DNA from: Schistocephalus solidus
Taxonomy: Eukaryota; Platyhelminthes; Cestoda; Diphyllobothriidea; Diphyllobothriidae
Direction: 5' to 3'
Length of the DNA stretch: 64,000 bases
NCBI GenBank assembly: GCA_017591395.1
Contig: WEDG01000769.1
Span: 186,001 to 250,000 of the forward strand
Both the position numbers and the translations under genes were made by a program. This document shows, one piece after another, positions 31,831-43,384 of the stretch. The stretch's first letter is position 1; each line of letters starts with the position of its first letter. The notes beneath the pieces were generated by a model. The model ran no database searches, had not been told where the DNA came from, and worked only from the letters and a program-made list of their open reading frames with translations.

Positions 31831-33939
31831 TTAGATTGGTTATTTTAAAAGAACGGCAGGCTATCCTCAGGGATGGTGAGATCTTCAGAGGGAGCAAGAG
31901 CCTGTTGGCTCAAAGGAACGAAGTTAGTTTCGTGAACAAACAGCGGTTATACTATGCAGCTGCGTCTGATTTCACTGCAAAATTGCTCTTCACTGCAGTT
32001 CCAAGCAGACTTCATGTGGGCAGCTAAGGGAGAAAGGGCGGAGATAAAGAGAGGGAGCTACGAGTATCCGGGGGTCTGAGTGTGGAACCCCAGTTTCCTC
32101 AAATACCACACTTTCCGTGAGTTCTCTTACCATGTAGTTTACTTTCGGGGTTTTTGCTGCCTTTCAAAGTTTCGAGGCAGGAGTAGTTTCTTGCCTACGG
32201 GCCCAACCACCCGACTGTCTGATGGGTGGAAGAAGACAGGTCGATAATCAGTGTCTGGATGTTTTTTTCAAACACTGAAACTCTTAAGGCAATACCCCCT
32301 TTCTCGACAAAACAACAAAAAAGAAATTCATTTGGGATGCCCCCACCGAGGATGAACCGAGGCAGTAGGCAGCAAGGGCCCGACTTCCTTCGGTAAGGTG
32401 CCGCTTTTAGGCGCTCAGACTGTTCAAATTTTGAGGTACGGTTGAGCAGGTCAGAAGAAGTGGGGGGGGAGGGGGAAGACGAGTACGCATGCACCTACCA
32501 AATTCGATTTCGAAATTTGATTTCAACAGCTTTCTGCTTATAGGCATCAAAGCGTACTTTGAAATGTAGCCACCTAATGAGAGCCCACACAAAAATCAGT
32601 ACGAAAGTACGCAAGAACTGCTGTAAGCAACAGGCGAGGCAACAGAAACTGAAGAGGCCGATCGAATATCTTGGCGAATTAGGCATAGATAGTGCAAAAA
32701 GAAGATTTATGTAAGCACTTTAACGTGCGTTTTCGATGATTATTTAACACACAACTGCACTCCTGTGCTATGGTAGGAGACAGGGCAAACGCTCTCGTAA
32801 GCATCATGCCATGGGAATAGAAATGTGTGAAATACTATACCGCAACTGAGCACGGCCTCATACGAAAGTACAAAAGCCCGGTTGCAACCCTCGCAGACGT
32901 GCACGCTTTTTGTCGGCCTAGATCAATCGGCCGGTTTAGTTATCCGAGGGGTACAACATGGCCAAGACGTACAGCGGAGGCAATTAAAGAAGGTCAACTT
33001 TTCGAAGGGCATCCTTTCGACCCCGTACAATCCGATCTGGTATAGACGATCTCGAGGATCACAAGGCAGAGTGTGTCCTAGACTCGCGCCCCCTCACAAC
33101 AGACCGATTAGCGATCACGTCCTACGCAAGCAACCGCTTGACTGAAATTACGATAAACCGAACACCTTCCCGCAACCCTCTCTCCTGAATAAGCAAAGCA
33201 AAATCACCGAATTAAATGCCCCCCCCCACTTTAAAAGTACAGTCGAATAAATGGGTGATCCAATTAACCGGAAGCTCCTGCGTAATAGCGCATTCCAGTG
33301 GCCTTGGCCATCGCCAAAGCCGGTTTTTTCTCCAGTCTGCAATCTTGCTTGTCTACTAAATTCAAAAGAGTACAGGCATATGGGGTACGAATTGCGTGCA
33401 CTTTTCTCGAAAATAATGTCCGGTGCAAAAGTGGCATGGTACATGCAGCGATCAAAAGGGCAAGAACAGGGAGGGAGAGAGGGGCTCAAACCTCCGGAGT
33501 ACATATAGACGGTGCGACAGCGTCCATACTGCTTGCTCAAGCCTTTTCTTAAAACGACCTGTTCCTGGCCTGTGAATAAAAACGGAACAAAAAACGCAAG
33601 CGATGTGATGGGCAGGTAGCCAAGCGCCAAAACGAAAATTTGGAGAACAGCAGTGCACTGGCCCCTGCGCTCCCAGCCCAGAACGAAGTGCTTTGCGTTG
33701 GATTTCCTGATGTCGACTCCACTTTTTGGATGTCTGACAGCTTTAAGGACTGAGTTGAAGAGTTAGCATAAATTTTTTTAAGTTGAAATTTCCTTCCAGG
33801 CAGTATGCAGAGTATTGGAACCCAGGAAACTCTAATCGGTGATGCATTACCAGTAAGAAAAGGGAACTCGGCTACAATTGGTTTTAAAAACCGATAGACA
33901 AAGTGGAGCTGGGCAATGATGTCTTGGTAGGCGGTGGAT

Positions 33940-34135
33940 CGACAATCTGGTCCTCTTGACCCTGTATTGACACTGGGCTCAGTTGGGGGAGTGGAAAAGA
34001 TAGTGAGATAGATGCAGTGCGAATCTGCTCTAATTATATTCCAGCGCCAGTCACCATTCCCACACCATCTGCTGTAGATTATACGGTGGACATCGTCAGA
34101 ATACGACAATCGAACTGTCATGTGGATTGACAAAG
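33940..34135 (+). repeat. Family A dispersed repeat, 3' part
   Basis: Landmarks: 'cttgaccctgtattgacact', 'gatagatgcagtgcgaatct', 'cagtcaccattcccacacca', 'tacggtggacatcgtcag' and 'tcgaactgtca'. Confidence 0.7.
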
Positions 34136-34159
34136 ACAATCCTCAGTTTGGACAAAAAG

Positions 34160-34240
34160 GGAAGCTGAATCTGGTCTCCTTGTCCGTCGTGCGTCAGGCC
34201 AAGCGCTCTGCCGTTGGACCACGAGCCCCTTATTCTGTTG
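34160..34240 (-). repeat. tRNA-like fragment, probably SINE-derived
   Basis: The minus strand reads 'ggggctcgtggtccaacggc' then 'agagcgcttggcctgacg'. It resembles the 5' half of a tRNA, but no T arm follows, so a functional tRNA is unlikely. Confidence 0.4.
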
Positions 34241-34914
34241 ATTGCGATCAGAAATATTAACTACCATGGGAGGATCGAGTACCAATTAGGTGCCACTTCT
34301 GTATAGTCCCTGGTCATTGTGTAACTGACTACGAGCGTTCTATTTTGAGCTCTATAGTGCAACGAGACAAACCTGCTCCGTAATCCGATCAAGAAGTTTT
34401 AGTAACATGAACAAGGACACTGGGATGACCCCTGCTAAGTTAGGTGCCGACATTGGCCAGTTATACCCTAACCACAGACGGCACCGCCGAGGTCAGAACC
34501 AAAGTCAGTTGATCGAGCGACACTGTCGCTACTGCACTGACGAACTTGGGTCCTGTCTGCTGAGTTTGGGGCATTCAGTCGTACAAGAGGGTTGTACACC
34601 TATCTATCCCAATCAAAGAACGAAAATGCGCATTTCTACCTTAGTTTAGAGCTGAGGGTCCACACAAGCGGTCTCTTGACGAACATTTATCAAAAACCGA
34701 GAAATGTTGGAGGGAAAGATAGGGATACTGGGTGGACTAAATCTGTCTCATTTGACGGTGTCAGTCAGTGATAGTTTAACCCTAGGCTGCATCCGCAAGA
34801 ATGTGCGCTTATTGAGCTGTGTGAGCCTTCAGAAACCCCTAATTTCTCCCCCCGCCTTTCAGTAGGGATCACGAGCAAGCGAACACCTACCAGGTCATAA
34901 ATCGATTAAGTAAA

Positions 34915-35140
34915 TAACGAGCCAGGTTTGAGGGCAGGTTTAAGGACGGTTCCAGCAGCGCCAGCCACCCGAGCCCTCTCTCGTCTCCGGTCTTCTTGTC
35001 TTGCTCACAACACCAGGCCCAAGTAGGGGGGTGGAGAGAGAGTGTGTTAAATGCAGTGCAAGTCCCCATCTCTGTGTCATCTTGCTGTGGGGCACGCGGT
35101 GAACCTCCTTGAAACCGACGGTCGCACTGGCAAGTAAACA
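34915..35140 (+). repeat. Family A dispersed repeat, 3' part
   Basis: Landmarks: 'cagcgccagccacccgagcc', 'tctcgtctccggtcttcttg', 'atgcagtgcaagtccccatc' and 'gaaaccgacggtcgcactg'. The minus-strand frames over it are shadows. Confidence 0.7.
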
Positions 35141-36244
35141 GCAAGATCTGTCGATAAGGATCACGGAGACGGATCAAGTGCCTGCTCTAGGCCCAGTCAT
35201 GCACTCTTGAGTCAGGCATATTCTTTGCCAGACGGCTTATGCACACGCATACAGCCACCGTGCTGACGAGGTCTAATCGGTGCCGGCAACACAGTTAAAT
35301 TAAATTTTCGTCAGTGCTTCGTAAGCAGTTGTATTCTGATCAGCGCACACAAAACTGTTTTGTTTCCCACAATGAATCAGTTCCGAATCTCTGCGCTGTG
35401 TGAAATCTAATCCACCGCTACCTAGAACAAATTTGCAATGGAGCGTGTAGGCGCGTGTCCGTTTTAAATGGAGCACACATGAATAAAACCAACGCACAAG
35501 CTTTATTCCATCAGCGAAGGAAGTTTTAACTCTCTATAAATTTTCTGCATATAACGAGGCAGGGCAATACTGTTCCCCAGTGGGTACTTATAGCGGAAAA
35601 AAAGAGACCTAACATCACACGAAGCCCAAAACGCCCAGGTTCCTCTTCTGAATTAGGGCACGATCCAATATTGAGATGTGATCACGCATGCAGGTTTTTA
35701 CGGCACTCACACGAAGAACGGAACGCATCGAGTCTCTCCGCAAAGATATTAATTACGAGCACAGTATAGAAGGAATATTGAGGTCGATAATTACAATGCG
35801 AGTATAAAAATTAATTGAAAATCTTGTGTTATGGGAGGATCGGGGAATTCAAAAAAAACTCTGTCAGTCATGGACAAAATGAAAAGATCAAGTGAAGGAT
35901 CATGAACCAACGTGCCAAGTAGGTGCTAAAGCACAAACCTCACACAAATACTGCAACGGCAGAGCAAGAATGGATTTTATAATGAAGGCCTCATGCTACA
36001 CATTTCCACCGGCAAGGGCACAAAGTCACATGTTTAGTTAACTCTTGAACCTCGCCTCCCACTACGTAGGCGGATAACAGACCGCGGCTATTTAATCCTC
36101 GGGTATATGGGACAACTACGGCACACTTCTACAGGCTGTCTAACTCCACCCCCTGCACCTACGTCAAGCTTGAATCTATCTCGACGCACTTAGAAGATTG
36201 GCAATTTACGAAATAACGCGGTCATCGTGAACACTACTCTGCGT

Positions 36245-36595
36245 TTATTCGGGGTGTTTGGTTGACGGAATGAGAGTCGGATTCAATTTATCCTTCTAAC
36301 TGTGACCTCCATGGCACCCTCACAAAGGTGAGATAAGAGCCCCCTTGTTTCTGTGAAAACCTAGTTCATTATGCGACGAAATACGTAGATGAGCTGTCAG
36401 CCATTGTGTCCGGGCCTTTTTCAAGCGCTCGGCACAGGTTTTGCTACCGGAACCTGGTAGACAAAAGTGGGAGTGCGGTAGATGCTACGTAAGTCTGGCT
36501 CATTATAAAAGAATTTACGTGCAGTGCCGCGCCCCCTCTGCGGGGCAAAGGGCGGAGGTCGTTCATCACAACGGTCGAACTCCCATCTAGGGCAC
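36245..36595 (+). repeat. Family A dispersed repeat, internally decayed
   Basis: Landmarks: 'gacggaatgagagtcggatt', 'tccttctaactgtgacctcc', 'gagtgcggtagatgctacgt' and 'gttcatcacaacggtcgaac'. The centre is diverged. Confidence 0.6.
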
Positions 36596-37260
36596 TAAAA
36601 TTTGGACGTATCAAACGGCCCTTAAAGAAGTCTCCCAAGGTAGAGATTTCAACAACAGAAGCACAGCCTCATCAATCATAATACTATGAAACAGAGAAAA
36701 TTAGCCATAGCAAACCTGGCCGTTCACCCAACGGCATCTCATTTCAACTCAACGTGATTTCTGCAGTCAGGCGTCATCATCAAGCGATATTTACTAGGTC
36801 CACTCTAAATCCCTTAAAATTATTTTTTAACTGTCATTTTTTTCCTGGGTATCTACAGTGGGCGGCAGAGCACTTAAAGGCCAGCCAGCATGATGAAAAG
36901 AAAGGGAGTTTGTGTCATACGCGCCGGTATGGTAACGGCGGAAATTAAGTTGGGTACTGCTCACAGACCTCGTCGGCGATGTAACATGAACCTCTTTCTT
37001 CGGAAACGCATCATTACGGCTAGGACGTAAATGGTCATTGATGGTCTTTTTAAAATATATCCTTTCGAAGCTCTGGTGGTCCGAACGACACTCAATACTG
37101 ACTGCAGCATGCAGAAACTTAAGTTAATCTAGTACGTTACCGGAGGGCATGACAAAAACGCTGCATTCTTTAAACTAGATAAAAGAGCACTTCCAAAGTC
37201 TTCTATCCCTTACCGAAAAATGCTTAATATTAGAACCCTATGCAGGGACTATGGACTCAC

Positions 37261-37460
37261 TCTGAAGGAGCTTTTCTGACATTGAAAAGCGTTCCGCATC
37301 GCCCGCCTGTACACGCTTCCGCCATTCCTCCTGACTCTGTCGCAGGGCGTTTCGGATTTGAGTAACACTTTTCGCTGGGATGCTCTCCTCACCCTCTTCT
37401 TCACGTCTCAATGGAGTGCGGTTTTTCCACTGCTCACTGTTCTCCTGTATTTTTGCAATT
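37261..37460 (-). CDS. SVIL: SVIL-like exon 2 (helical WKNR/WRKRV motifs)
   Basis: 200 bases after an excellent acceptor 'ctacttcccctgttcag', phase 2 in and phase 1 out, donor GTGAGT. It encodes '[20 protein letters not shown]' and '[20 protein letters not shown]'. The pattern of a helix with Trp, Arg/Lys-Arg, then a short link to 'F(S/T)(M/V)' recurs in the N-terminal myosin/actin-binding half of vertebrate supervillin (from memory). The last codons are 'EKLLQ'. Confidence 0.72.
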
Positions 37461-39186
37461 CTGAACAGGGGAAGTAGTATTGACCGTTAAATCAACTGTA
37501 TAAGCGAAAATCTGTTCACTAGCAGACTGTGGATGGCGTTGATTCGATCTACTGTTGGCCGGTTCTGTAAAATTAAGCCCTCCTCTCCCAGTTACTGGTC
37601 TAAGCAAGATGTCTTTCGCCTGCTTCACAAACCTCAAAATCGCTGAGGCTATTTGGTGTTGTAAATAGAGGCTGTTATCAGGGTCCTAGGGTTCGACAAA
37701 TGTGAGCAGCTTGGTCTGCAAACAGGTTTGGATTCCATCAGAACGGTACTATCTTTCGACCACAACCGTAAATTAATTTCCTAAAGTGCCAGACTGTCAC
37801 AGAAAGGCACTCGAAGGGGACACAGGAATGACCGGACAGGGGTAAGCTTCTCGACCTGTGGACAGGAATGTGTCCATGTTTTCTTGGGGCAACGCCAGAA
37901 TAACGGCAGTGGACAAGCTTCTGGAATCGAAAGGACATCCGTGACCAACATGGCCAGTCTGCCTCAACAACACACCGTGAACTGCATATATTAGGCGTGT
38001 GTGCGTATAAATTTAATCTTCAGCTCTTCCACGCACATTCGGTTAAAAAATGAGTATATTGCAAATTAATCCAGCTCAAATCCTGATCCTCGGGTAGAGC
38101 ATTGTTTTTAGAAGTCAACCACAGTTAAGACTGGCAAGTATGTCAAACAGTTAGAAAGATGGCCGACCCTATCTTCATCTGCAAACGGTGGCGAATCTCT
38201 GCTTGAAATGACAGAAGAGGCGAAAAAGAAGATAACGAGCAACGTACATGAAATGGGGTCATTTCCACTATGGCAATTGTTGGAGTTGACTCAATACTCT
38301 ACCCTGACTGACAAAATCGCGATAATCTTCATCGTTGGTGGGAAGTCTAATTCCTTGCCATGAGATGCAGTTGAAGACAGTTGCAGCTCCTTATCAGCTA
38401 AAAGATTTGTCTTTTAAAATATCTGAGTCGATTTCTTTTTTGGAGGACTGAAGTCTGAGTTGCGACCGAAGATTTTTGGATTACAAATATATGTTGACAG
38501 GAGCAAAGGCGTTGTGTGTAACAACAAAACAAAGGATCGCTTGGTGGTCACAAACTATACTGTGTAACGCTTAGTTCCATAAATACCAAGCAATATCGCT
38601 TAAAAATCCTGAATTCGTTTGTGGATCACTTCTTCTTCTAGGTAAGCAGAATACAACCCCGCGTATTAGATTCGGTCACTACTAGCTAGACGTGCATATT
38701 TAAGCTAACAGACCTTATAAATGGTCACAAAGTACATAGAACCTGATGAACTAACTCACTGATAATCCCAACGAGGCTATTGTCAAGATTAAACATTACA
38801 TTCAGCTGCAGTAACCAAAAAGGAGAAAGCTTACTGTACAGGTAGGTTGGTAAAATCGTTGGGGACAGGTTGACAAACCTTTGAGATATAGACATTATTC
38901 CCTTGATTGGAGTAAAATAGTTTCCCCGAGATGATGAACTATTTTCTCGTCTTAGATCCGACTTATTGACGGTTTGATAATCAAGGTAACTATGTCTCCA
39001 TGACACGCTTGGGCGCTGATTCTTGCATACTCTGAAATGGTTAAAATAACTAAATTGGTGGCCCACGTTTTCGTGCATGCAGCGGTCGAATCAGATCCCT
39101 TCATCGTGAGCAAATCAAAATAACGTGGATGATACGGTTCACTGGTTGGTGTGCAAATAGACCAATCACAAATATCATCGATTGAC
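37461..39186 (-). other. SVIL: SVIL intron 1 (1.7 kb)
   Basis: No repeat family was assigned and no further exon recognised. The minus-strand frames at 37738-37938 and 38725-39078 show no domain. Confidence 0.45.
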
Positions 39187-39224
39187 CTTGGCTGGCGCAT
39201 GCGCTCGGCGAGCCTATCGACCAT
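39187..39224 (-). CDS. SVIL: SVIL-like exon 1, proposed start
   Basis: 38 coding bases beginning with an ATG (39224-39222, with G at +4) and ending at GTCAAT in phase 2. It encodes 'MVDRLAERMRQP' and the first two bases of an Arg codon completed by exon 2. The join gives '[20 protein letters not shown]', a continuous amphipathic helix that leads into the WKNR motif. The donor is weak and the frame stays open upstream of the ATG, so an upstream exon or alternative start is possible. The adjacent CpG-rich block supports a 5' end here. Confidence 0.42.
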
Positions 39225-39450
39225 CAGTATGGTCACGCGATTAACTCCATTCGCGGGACCCAACGCGCCAGTGACGGATCGCGATCGCGCGGGCGACGCC
39301 AGCCACGCCGCCGTGTGCGGCAGCGACACGTATTTTTTTCGCACGTACGCTCATTTTCGTCATGCCTTCCTCTAGCTTCGCGTTAAACGCGATCCTTTCC
39401 AAATTCCCTTCGCAAAACCGCCGACGACGCCAATCGACAGCGATGCATTA
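39225..39450 (-). promoter_or_regulatory. SVIL: CpG-rich block, possible SVIL promoter
   Basis: CG dinucleotides are far denser than in the AT-rich flanks (for example 'ggatcgcgatcgcgcgggcg' near 39276-39296). The block sits directly upstream of the proposed first exon. An 'accaatcac' box on the plus strand and the palindrome GCGCATGCGC (within exon 1) lie at its edge. No TATA box was identified. Confidence 0.4.
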
Positions 39451-40552
39451 TGGAACTTCATGCATCGATGTAACAAAGGACACCGTCCAAACCCATGTTG
39501 GATAACTCTGTTTCATTAGTTTTGGGTAGAGACCTTAGATGAACGTTTGGGGTTACGGAGAGAGAGATACGCTTTATTTTGAAAGTAGCATTTCAACATT
39601 TTCAACTAAAAAGGCCTCCATTCACTGCGGCTAAAATTAGTACGCAAAAACGAGCACCTGAAGAAAACAGAAGATTTATAGTAACCGAAAGCTGCAACTG
39701 TCTCCATCATATGGACCGTGAATGCGTCGCAAAATTGCGTCAGATTTTCTTAAAAACGGTGCAGGCGTAATTTGCAAATGAACATCTTATCAGGTGAATG
39801 GAGCAGAAAAATTGCGGCTCAAATTAAAAATCTCGCCTTTACGGGTGGAAGCTTACCTGCAATGCATTCATTCGTCCATAGAAATATGTCTCTGAGGGGC
39901 TGACGTCCAGCCATGAAGTTTTATTCAACTGAAGCATTCATTTCTTTCACTGAGCTCTTGTTCAGAAGCCTCAACATTTTATTGCGTAACGTAAACCATA
40001 GAAGTACTCTGGAATGGTCTAAAAATGTTTTACATCATCGTTTTTTTGTTTTAGAAATGTGAAAATTTCAATCGCATGCCTTTAGGTAAAATCTTATTCC
40101 GAATTCAGGCCTTTATTCGGGCTTGGTACCAAAGACAAAGTCTAAATGCATTGTAGTAACTGAAGGTATCTCCTCTGTTTGCAAATAGTTCGGTAGCAAG
40201 CAGCATCTTCTAAATTTGGTTTCTCACTTCGCTCAGATGTACTGATCTATAGGTACAGAGCAATGCTTGTGAGGCTACTCAAAGAGGTCGAAATTTTCGG
40301 CGCTTCCTGTCCAGGGTGAAAAGCTATGAGTTTTAAGAAGATTAACGTCAGAGTAGTACGGGTTCTAATTTTACCTTTGACTCATTTGCGGTTGGTAGTG
40401 AACAATATCCAACCGAATCCCGGTTAACCCATAGATGGACGCCATACAATCGGTCACTGATTGGTGATAAGCAAAGCCGTATTAGATTGTAATTTACCAA
40501 TCTATCTTATTTGCTAGGTCAAAATGTGCATTTCGGTGTGAGCTGATACCTC
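39451..40552. other. Unassigned intergenic sequence
   Basis: Between the SVIL 5' end and the first LINE. It is AT-rich with no recognised exon, RNA or repeat family. Confidence 0.5.
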
Positions 40553-41153
40553 GTGCTGAGGTGTAGGGGGTAGTAATTAGGGGAGGGGGGCACGCAACAT
40601 TTTGTCGCTCCATTTGTCTCGTACAGGTGGTGAATGCTCCTGTGGCCGCCTCTAACTGGTATCTAAATCCCACCTGTGACTCCTCGAAGCTGGGTTTGCC
40701 CAGTGGCCACACCCATGCAATCGTCACGACCGGCAGACTAACCTAGGTGAGGGTCTCCGGTGTTGTGTGTGTCTCCACACTCGGTTTGACTGACTCTCGA
40801 ACCTCTCACCTCCCTCCTCCCCATCTCAAAAGTCATACGGCGGGCGCGATAGCAATCCCATTAGGAGACACAGGCTAACTAGGGTCGCTCTCTCACTAAA
40901 ACAAAATCATGACCCATAGTATGAGCTTGGCAGCCGTCTGGGATGGCCCAGTAGTCCTATTTAGGAACAGCACTTCTGGCCTCCTCGCGGAGGAATGGGC
41001 TAGAAAATACAAATGCTGGGTATCACGTCTTCTGCAGGCAGCCGTGGCTCGCAGATCGCAAAATACGTGGTCGTTAATCTCAAACAAACAGCAATACCTC
41101 CGTCCCAATCACGCGTGCAATACCCTCCGGCTGCTCGGGTGAGTCCGCTCACA

Positions 41154-41940
41154 TTAGCAGCCTGGAATGTTCGTTCCCTTTTATAAAATCCAAGGGGCAA
41201 GCAACAAGAAAGAAGGACGGTGCTAGTCGCTCGGGAATTGGTGCACTACAAGGTGGACATTGCTGGTTGCCGGCTACACCTGCTGGAGCGGCCGACCAAA
41301 GGCAGAGTGACGCGATGCTGGTGTCGCTTTTGCCATTTGGAATGACATCGTAGGACGTCTGACCTGTCTGCCGCAGGGCATCAGTGAATCGCCTGATGAA
41401 CCTCCACCTACCTCTTCGGAATGACAAGTTAGCCATCAGCATCAGCACCTACGCCCATCAAAGGAAGAGCTCTGATGCGGCGAAGAACACATTTCTACGA
41501 GGACTCGCGTGCCCTCCTGGCAATTGTACCGAAATCTGACAAGTTGATTGTCATTGGCGACTTCAACGTCCGCGTTGAGATGGACCACGCTGCCTGGCAG
41601 GAATTTTTGGGTCCCCATGGTCTCGGAAGCTGTAACGATAACGGCTTCCTTCTTCTGCGAACGTGTGCGGAACACCGTCTCCTGCTGACAAACCCCTTCT
41701 TCCGCCTTCCAACGTGGGAGAAGGCCACGTGGATGTACCCTTGGTCGCGGCGCTGGCAGCTGCTGGACTATGTTCTCGTCCGGAGGCGAAACCGAGAGGA
41801 CGTGTTGGTAACCAAGGCGATCCACGATGCCGATGTTTGGACAGATCACCGCCTCGTCATCTCTCAGATGAGGCTCCGACTTCAACCCCGACGAAGGCCC
41901 CAAGGAAAGCGACCGCCAAGTAAGTTAAATACTCTTTTGT
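41154..41940 (+). pseudogene. LINE copy 1 endonuclease domain
   Basis: APE-type endonuclease, which nicks target DNA to prime reverse transcription. It starts 'LAAWNVRSLL' followed by an in-frame stop, loses frame over the glutamate motif, then runs open from 41475. It retains '[17 protein letters not shown]', '[15 protein letters not shown]' and '[17 protein letters not shown]'. The GDFN and DH catalytic motifs are present, unlike copy 2, where GDFN is damaged. Confidence 0.85.
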
Positions 41941-42307
41941 TTAATCTGCCTGCTCACAGTTTTGACTTCATTAACCAAGTAACCGAGAAACTGTAGGACC
42001 AGCATGCTACATCGTGGAGCAACGATGGTGTCAACTGCGGAACGCCATCCAGTTCACCACCCTCGAAGTCTTCTGACGCGCACACCGTCAACACCAACAC
42101 TGATTTGATGACAATGACGCGAACATCAGCAACCTACTCGCGGAGAGGAATCGACTTCACAAACCCTACACGGACCTTCGGACTGATGCCACCAAAGCAG
42201 CCTTCTTATGATGCCGCCGCCTTATAAAACAGTGCCTGCAGGAGATACAGGATGCCTAGATGATGCGCAAGGTTGAAAAAATCGAAGGCTATGCAGACTG
42301 AAAGGAA

Positions 42308-42960
42308 ATGAAAAACTTTTTCAAAGTTATCAAGATCATCTACGGTCCTTGCATCAAGGGAACCGTACTGCTAATCAGCTCTGAAGACACAACACTTCTG
42401 ACAGAGAAATCCAAAGTACTGATGCGTTGGGCCAAGCACTTCAGAAGTGTCCTTAATTGCTCATCAGCAATCTCCGATGCTGCCATTGTCCAGCTCCCTC
42501 AATTGGGCGCGAAGATTGACCTTGATCTCCCGCTTTCCCTACCAGAAACCATCCGGGCCGTGCAACAGATTTCAGGCGGGAAAGCATCGGGATTCGACGT
42601 CATCTCACCGGAAGTCTAAAAGCACAGTGAGCCCCGGTTGAGGGCGGAACTCACAACTATTCTGGGATATGTGGCACCAAGGACAAGTTTCTCAGGATTT
42701 CAAAGACGCGACCATCGTCCATCTCTTCAACCGGAAGGGGAACCGGCAAATCTATGATAACCACAGAGGCATCTCGTTGCTCAACATCGCCCGGAAGATC
42801 TTTGCCCATATTCTTCTCAATCATCTGAACGGTCACCTAGAGCAGGGACTGCTCCCGGAAAGCCAATGTGGCTTCCAACGACATCGCTGAACAACCGAAA
42901 TGATTTTTCTCCGCTCGCCAGCTACAAGAGGAGTGTCAGGAGATGTGAGCCAACCTATAC
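42308..42960 (+). pseudogene. LINE copy 1 reverse transcriptase, N-terminal part
   Basis: Finger region of the reverse transcriptase with frames at 42308-42619 and 42669-42890. Recognisable pieces are 'NFFKVIKIIYGPCIKG', 'MRWAKHFRSVLN' and 'LLPESQCGFQRHR'. Stops interrupt it after 'SPEV' and after the last piece. The catalytic motifs that should follow are deleted. Confidence 0.82.
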
Positions 42961-42984
42961 ACTAGCTTTGGGGATCTGAAAAAA

Positions 42985-43284
42985 GTCTCGGTACTAACGT
43001 GTCCTCATTGCGATCGCACATTCACCACCTACATCGGCCTGGTTGGTAACTTGCGAATCCACCGCACAGAGACCGGCGAACCAGTGCTTGGAGCATCAAC
43101 ATACACCCGCCGCACCCGACTCAACTGTCCTCAATGCACAAGCACATTCACACACCGCATGGGCCTACTTAGCCTCATGCGTCTCCATGGCAACCTGCGG
43201 TATAACACAGCCAGCTATGCCACAACACGAAATCTCCCCGCATCATCTTTTACATCTAACATGATCCCACGTAACACCACATAA
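42985..43284 (+). pseudogene. LINE copy 1 C2H2 zinc fingers
   Basis: Two C2H2-type fingers: 'CPHCDRTFTTYIGLVGNLRI', then linker 'HRTETGEPVLGASTYTRR', then 'CPQCTSTFTHRMGLLSLMRL'. The first His of each finger is replaced (Asn and Leu), so zinc binding is probably lost. The fingers are joined directly to reverse transcriptase remnants through a deletion. Confidence 0.85.
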
Positions 43285-43384
43285 ACATGCTTTCAGCCTG
43301 CACATCTGATTGAGAGGAAAGAATGATCCTCAGCTGCTTCTACATGTGGCTCCTCTGCTGCATGTGTGATCTGAGCTTGAGAAT

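Larger units (their letters stand above)
30771..37260 (-). other. SVIL: SVIL intron 2 (6.5 kb)
   Basis: Contains a SINE-2 tail (31735-31830), three family A pieces (33940-34135, 34915-35140, 36245-36595) and a tRNA-like fragment (34160-34240). The 160- and 196-codon minus-strand frames at 33148-33630 and 33549-34139 have no recognisable domain; the second overlaps family A. Small undetected exons are possible here. Confidence 0.55.
3575..39224 (-). other. SVIL: Supervillin-like gene, partial, 12 exons placed
   Basis: Supervillin is a membrane-associated, actin- and myosin II-binding member of the villin/gelsolin superfamily that links the cortex to actin bundles. Twelve minus-strand exons are placed by hand; their coding lengths sum to 1824 bases, exactly 608 codons, and all eleven introns agree in phase and have GT..AG ends. 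Diagnostic segments include 'SVNSGDCFLLL', '[12 protein letters not shown]' and '[12 protein letters not shown]', each in the order found in vertebrate supervillin. Introns run from about 0.9 to 6.5 kb and are full of repeats. The N-terminus is much shorter than that of vertebrate supervillin if exon 1 is truly first. The C-terminal gelsolin repeats and headpiece are outside or unrecognised. Exons 7-12 are firm, exons 1, 4 and 5 are tentative. Confidence 0.85.
40553..43284 (+). mobile_element. Zinc-finger LINE copy 1, internally deleted
   Basis: Non-LTR retrotransposon related to the copy at 44231, from the 5' leader shared with it ('tttgtcgctccatttgtctc', 'ctgtggccgcctctaactgg') to the C-terminal zinc fingers. 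The order is leader, APE-type endonuclease (41154-41940), linker, start of reverse transcriptase (42308-42960), then a direct jump to the zinc fingers (42985-43284). The reverse transcriptase catalytic FADD region, thumb and most of the C-terminal linker are missing, so it cannot be autonomous. It carries several in-frame stops and frameshifts. Confidence 0.88.

Noticed and set aside
33549..34139. A 196-codon minus-strand frame as a gene
   Set aside because: Its right part is the antisense of a family A repeat and the rest has no recognised motif.
38952..39344. A 130-codon minus-strand frame as a single exon
   Set aside because: It begins with a non-ATG codon in the CpG-rich block. Splicing after 'RQP' gives a phase match and a continuous helix with exon 2, while the read-through part has no similarity.
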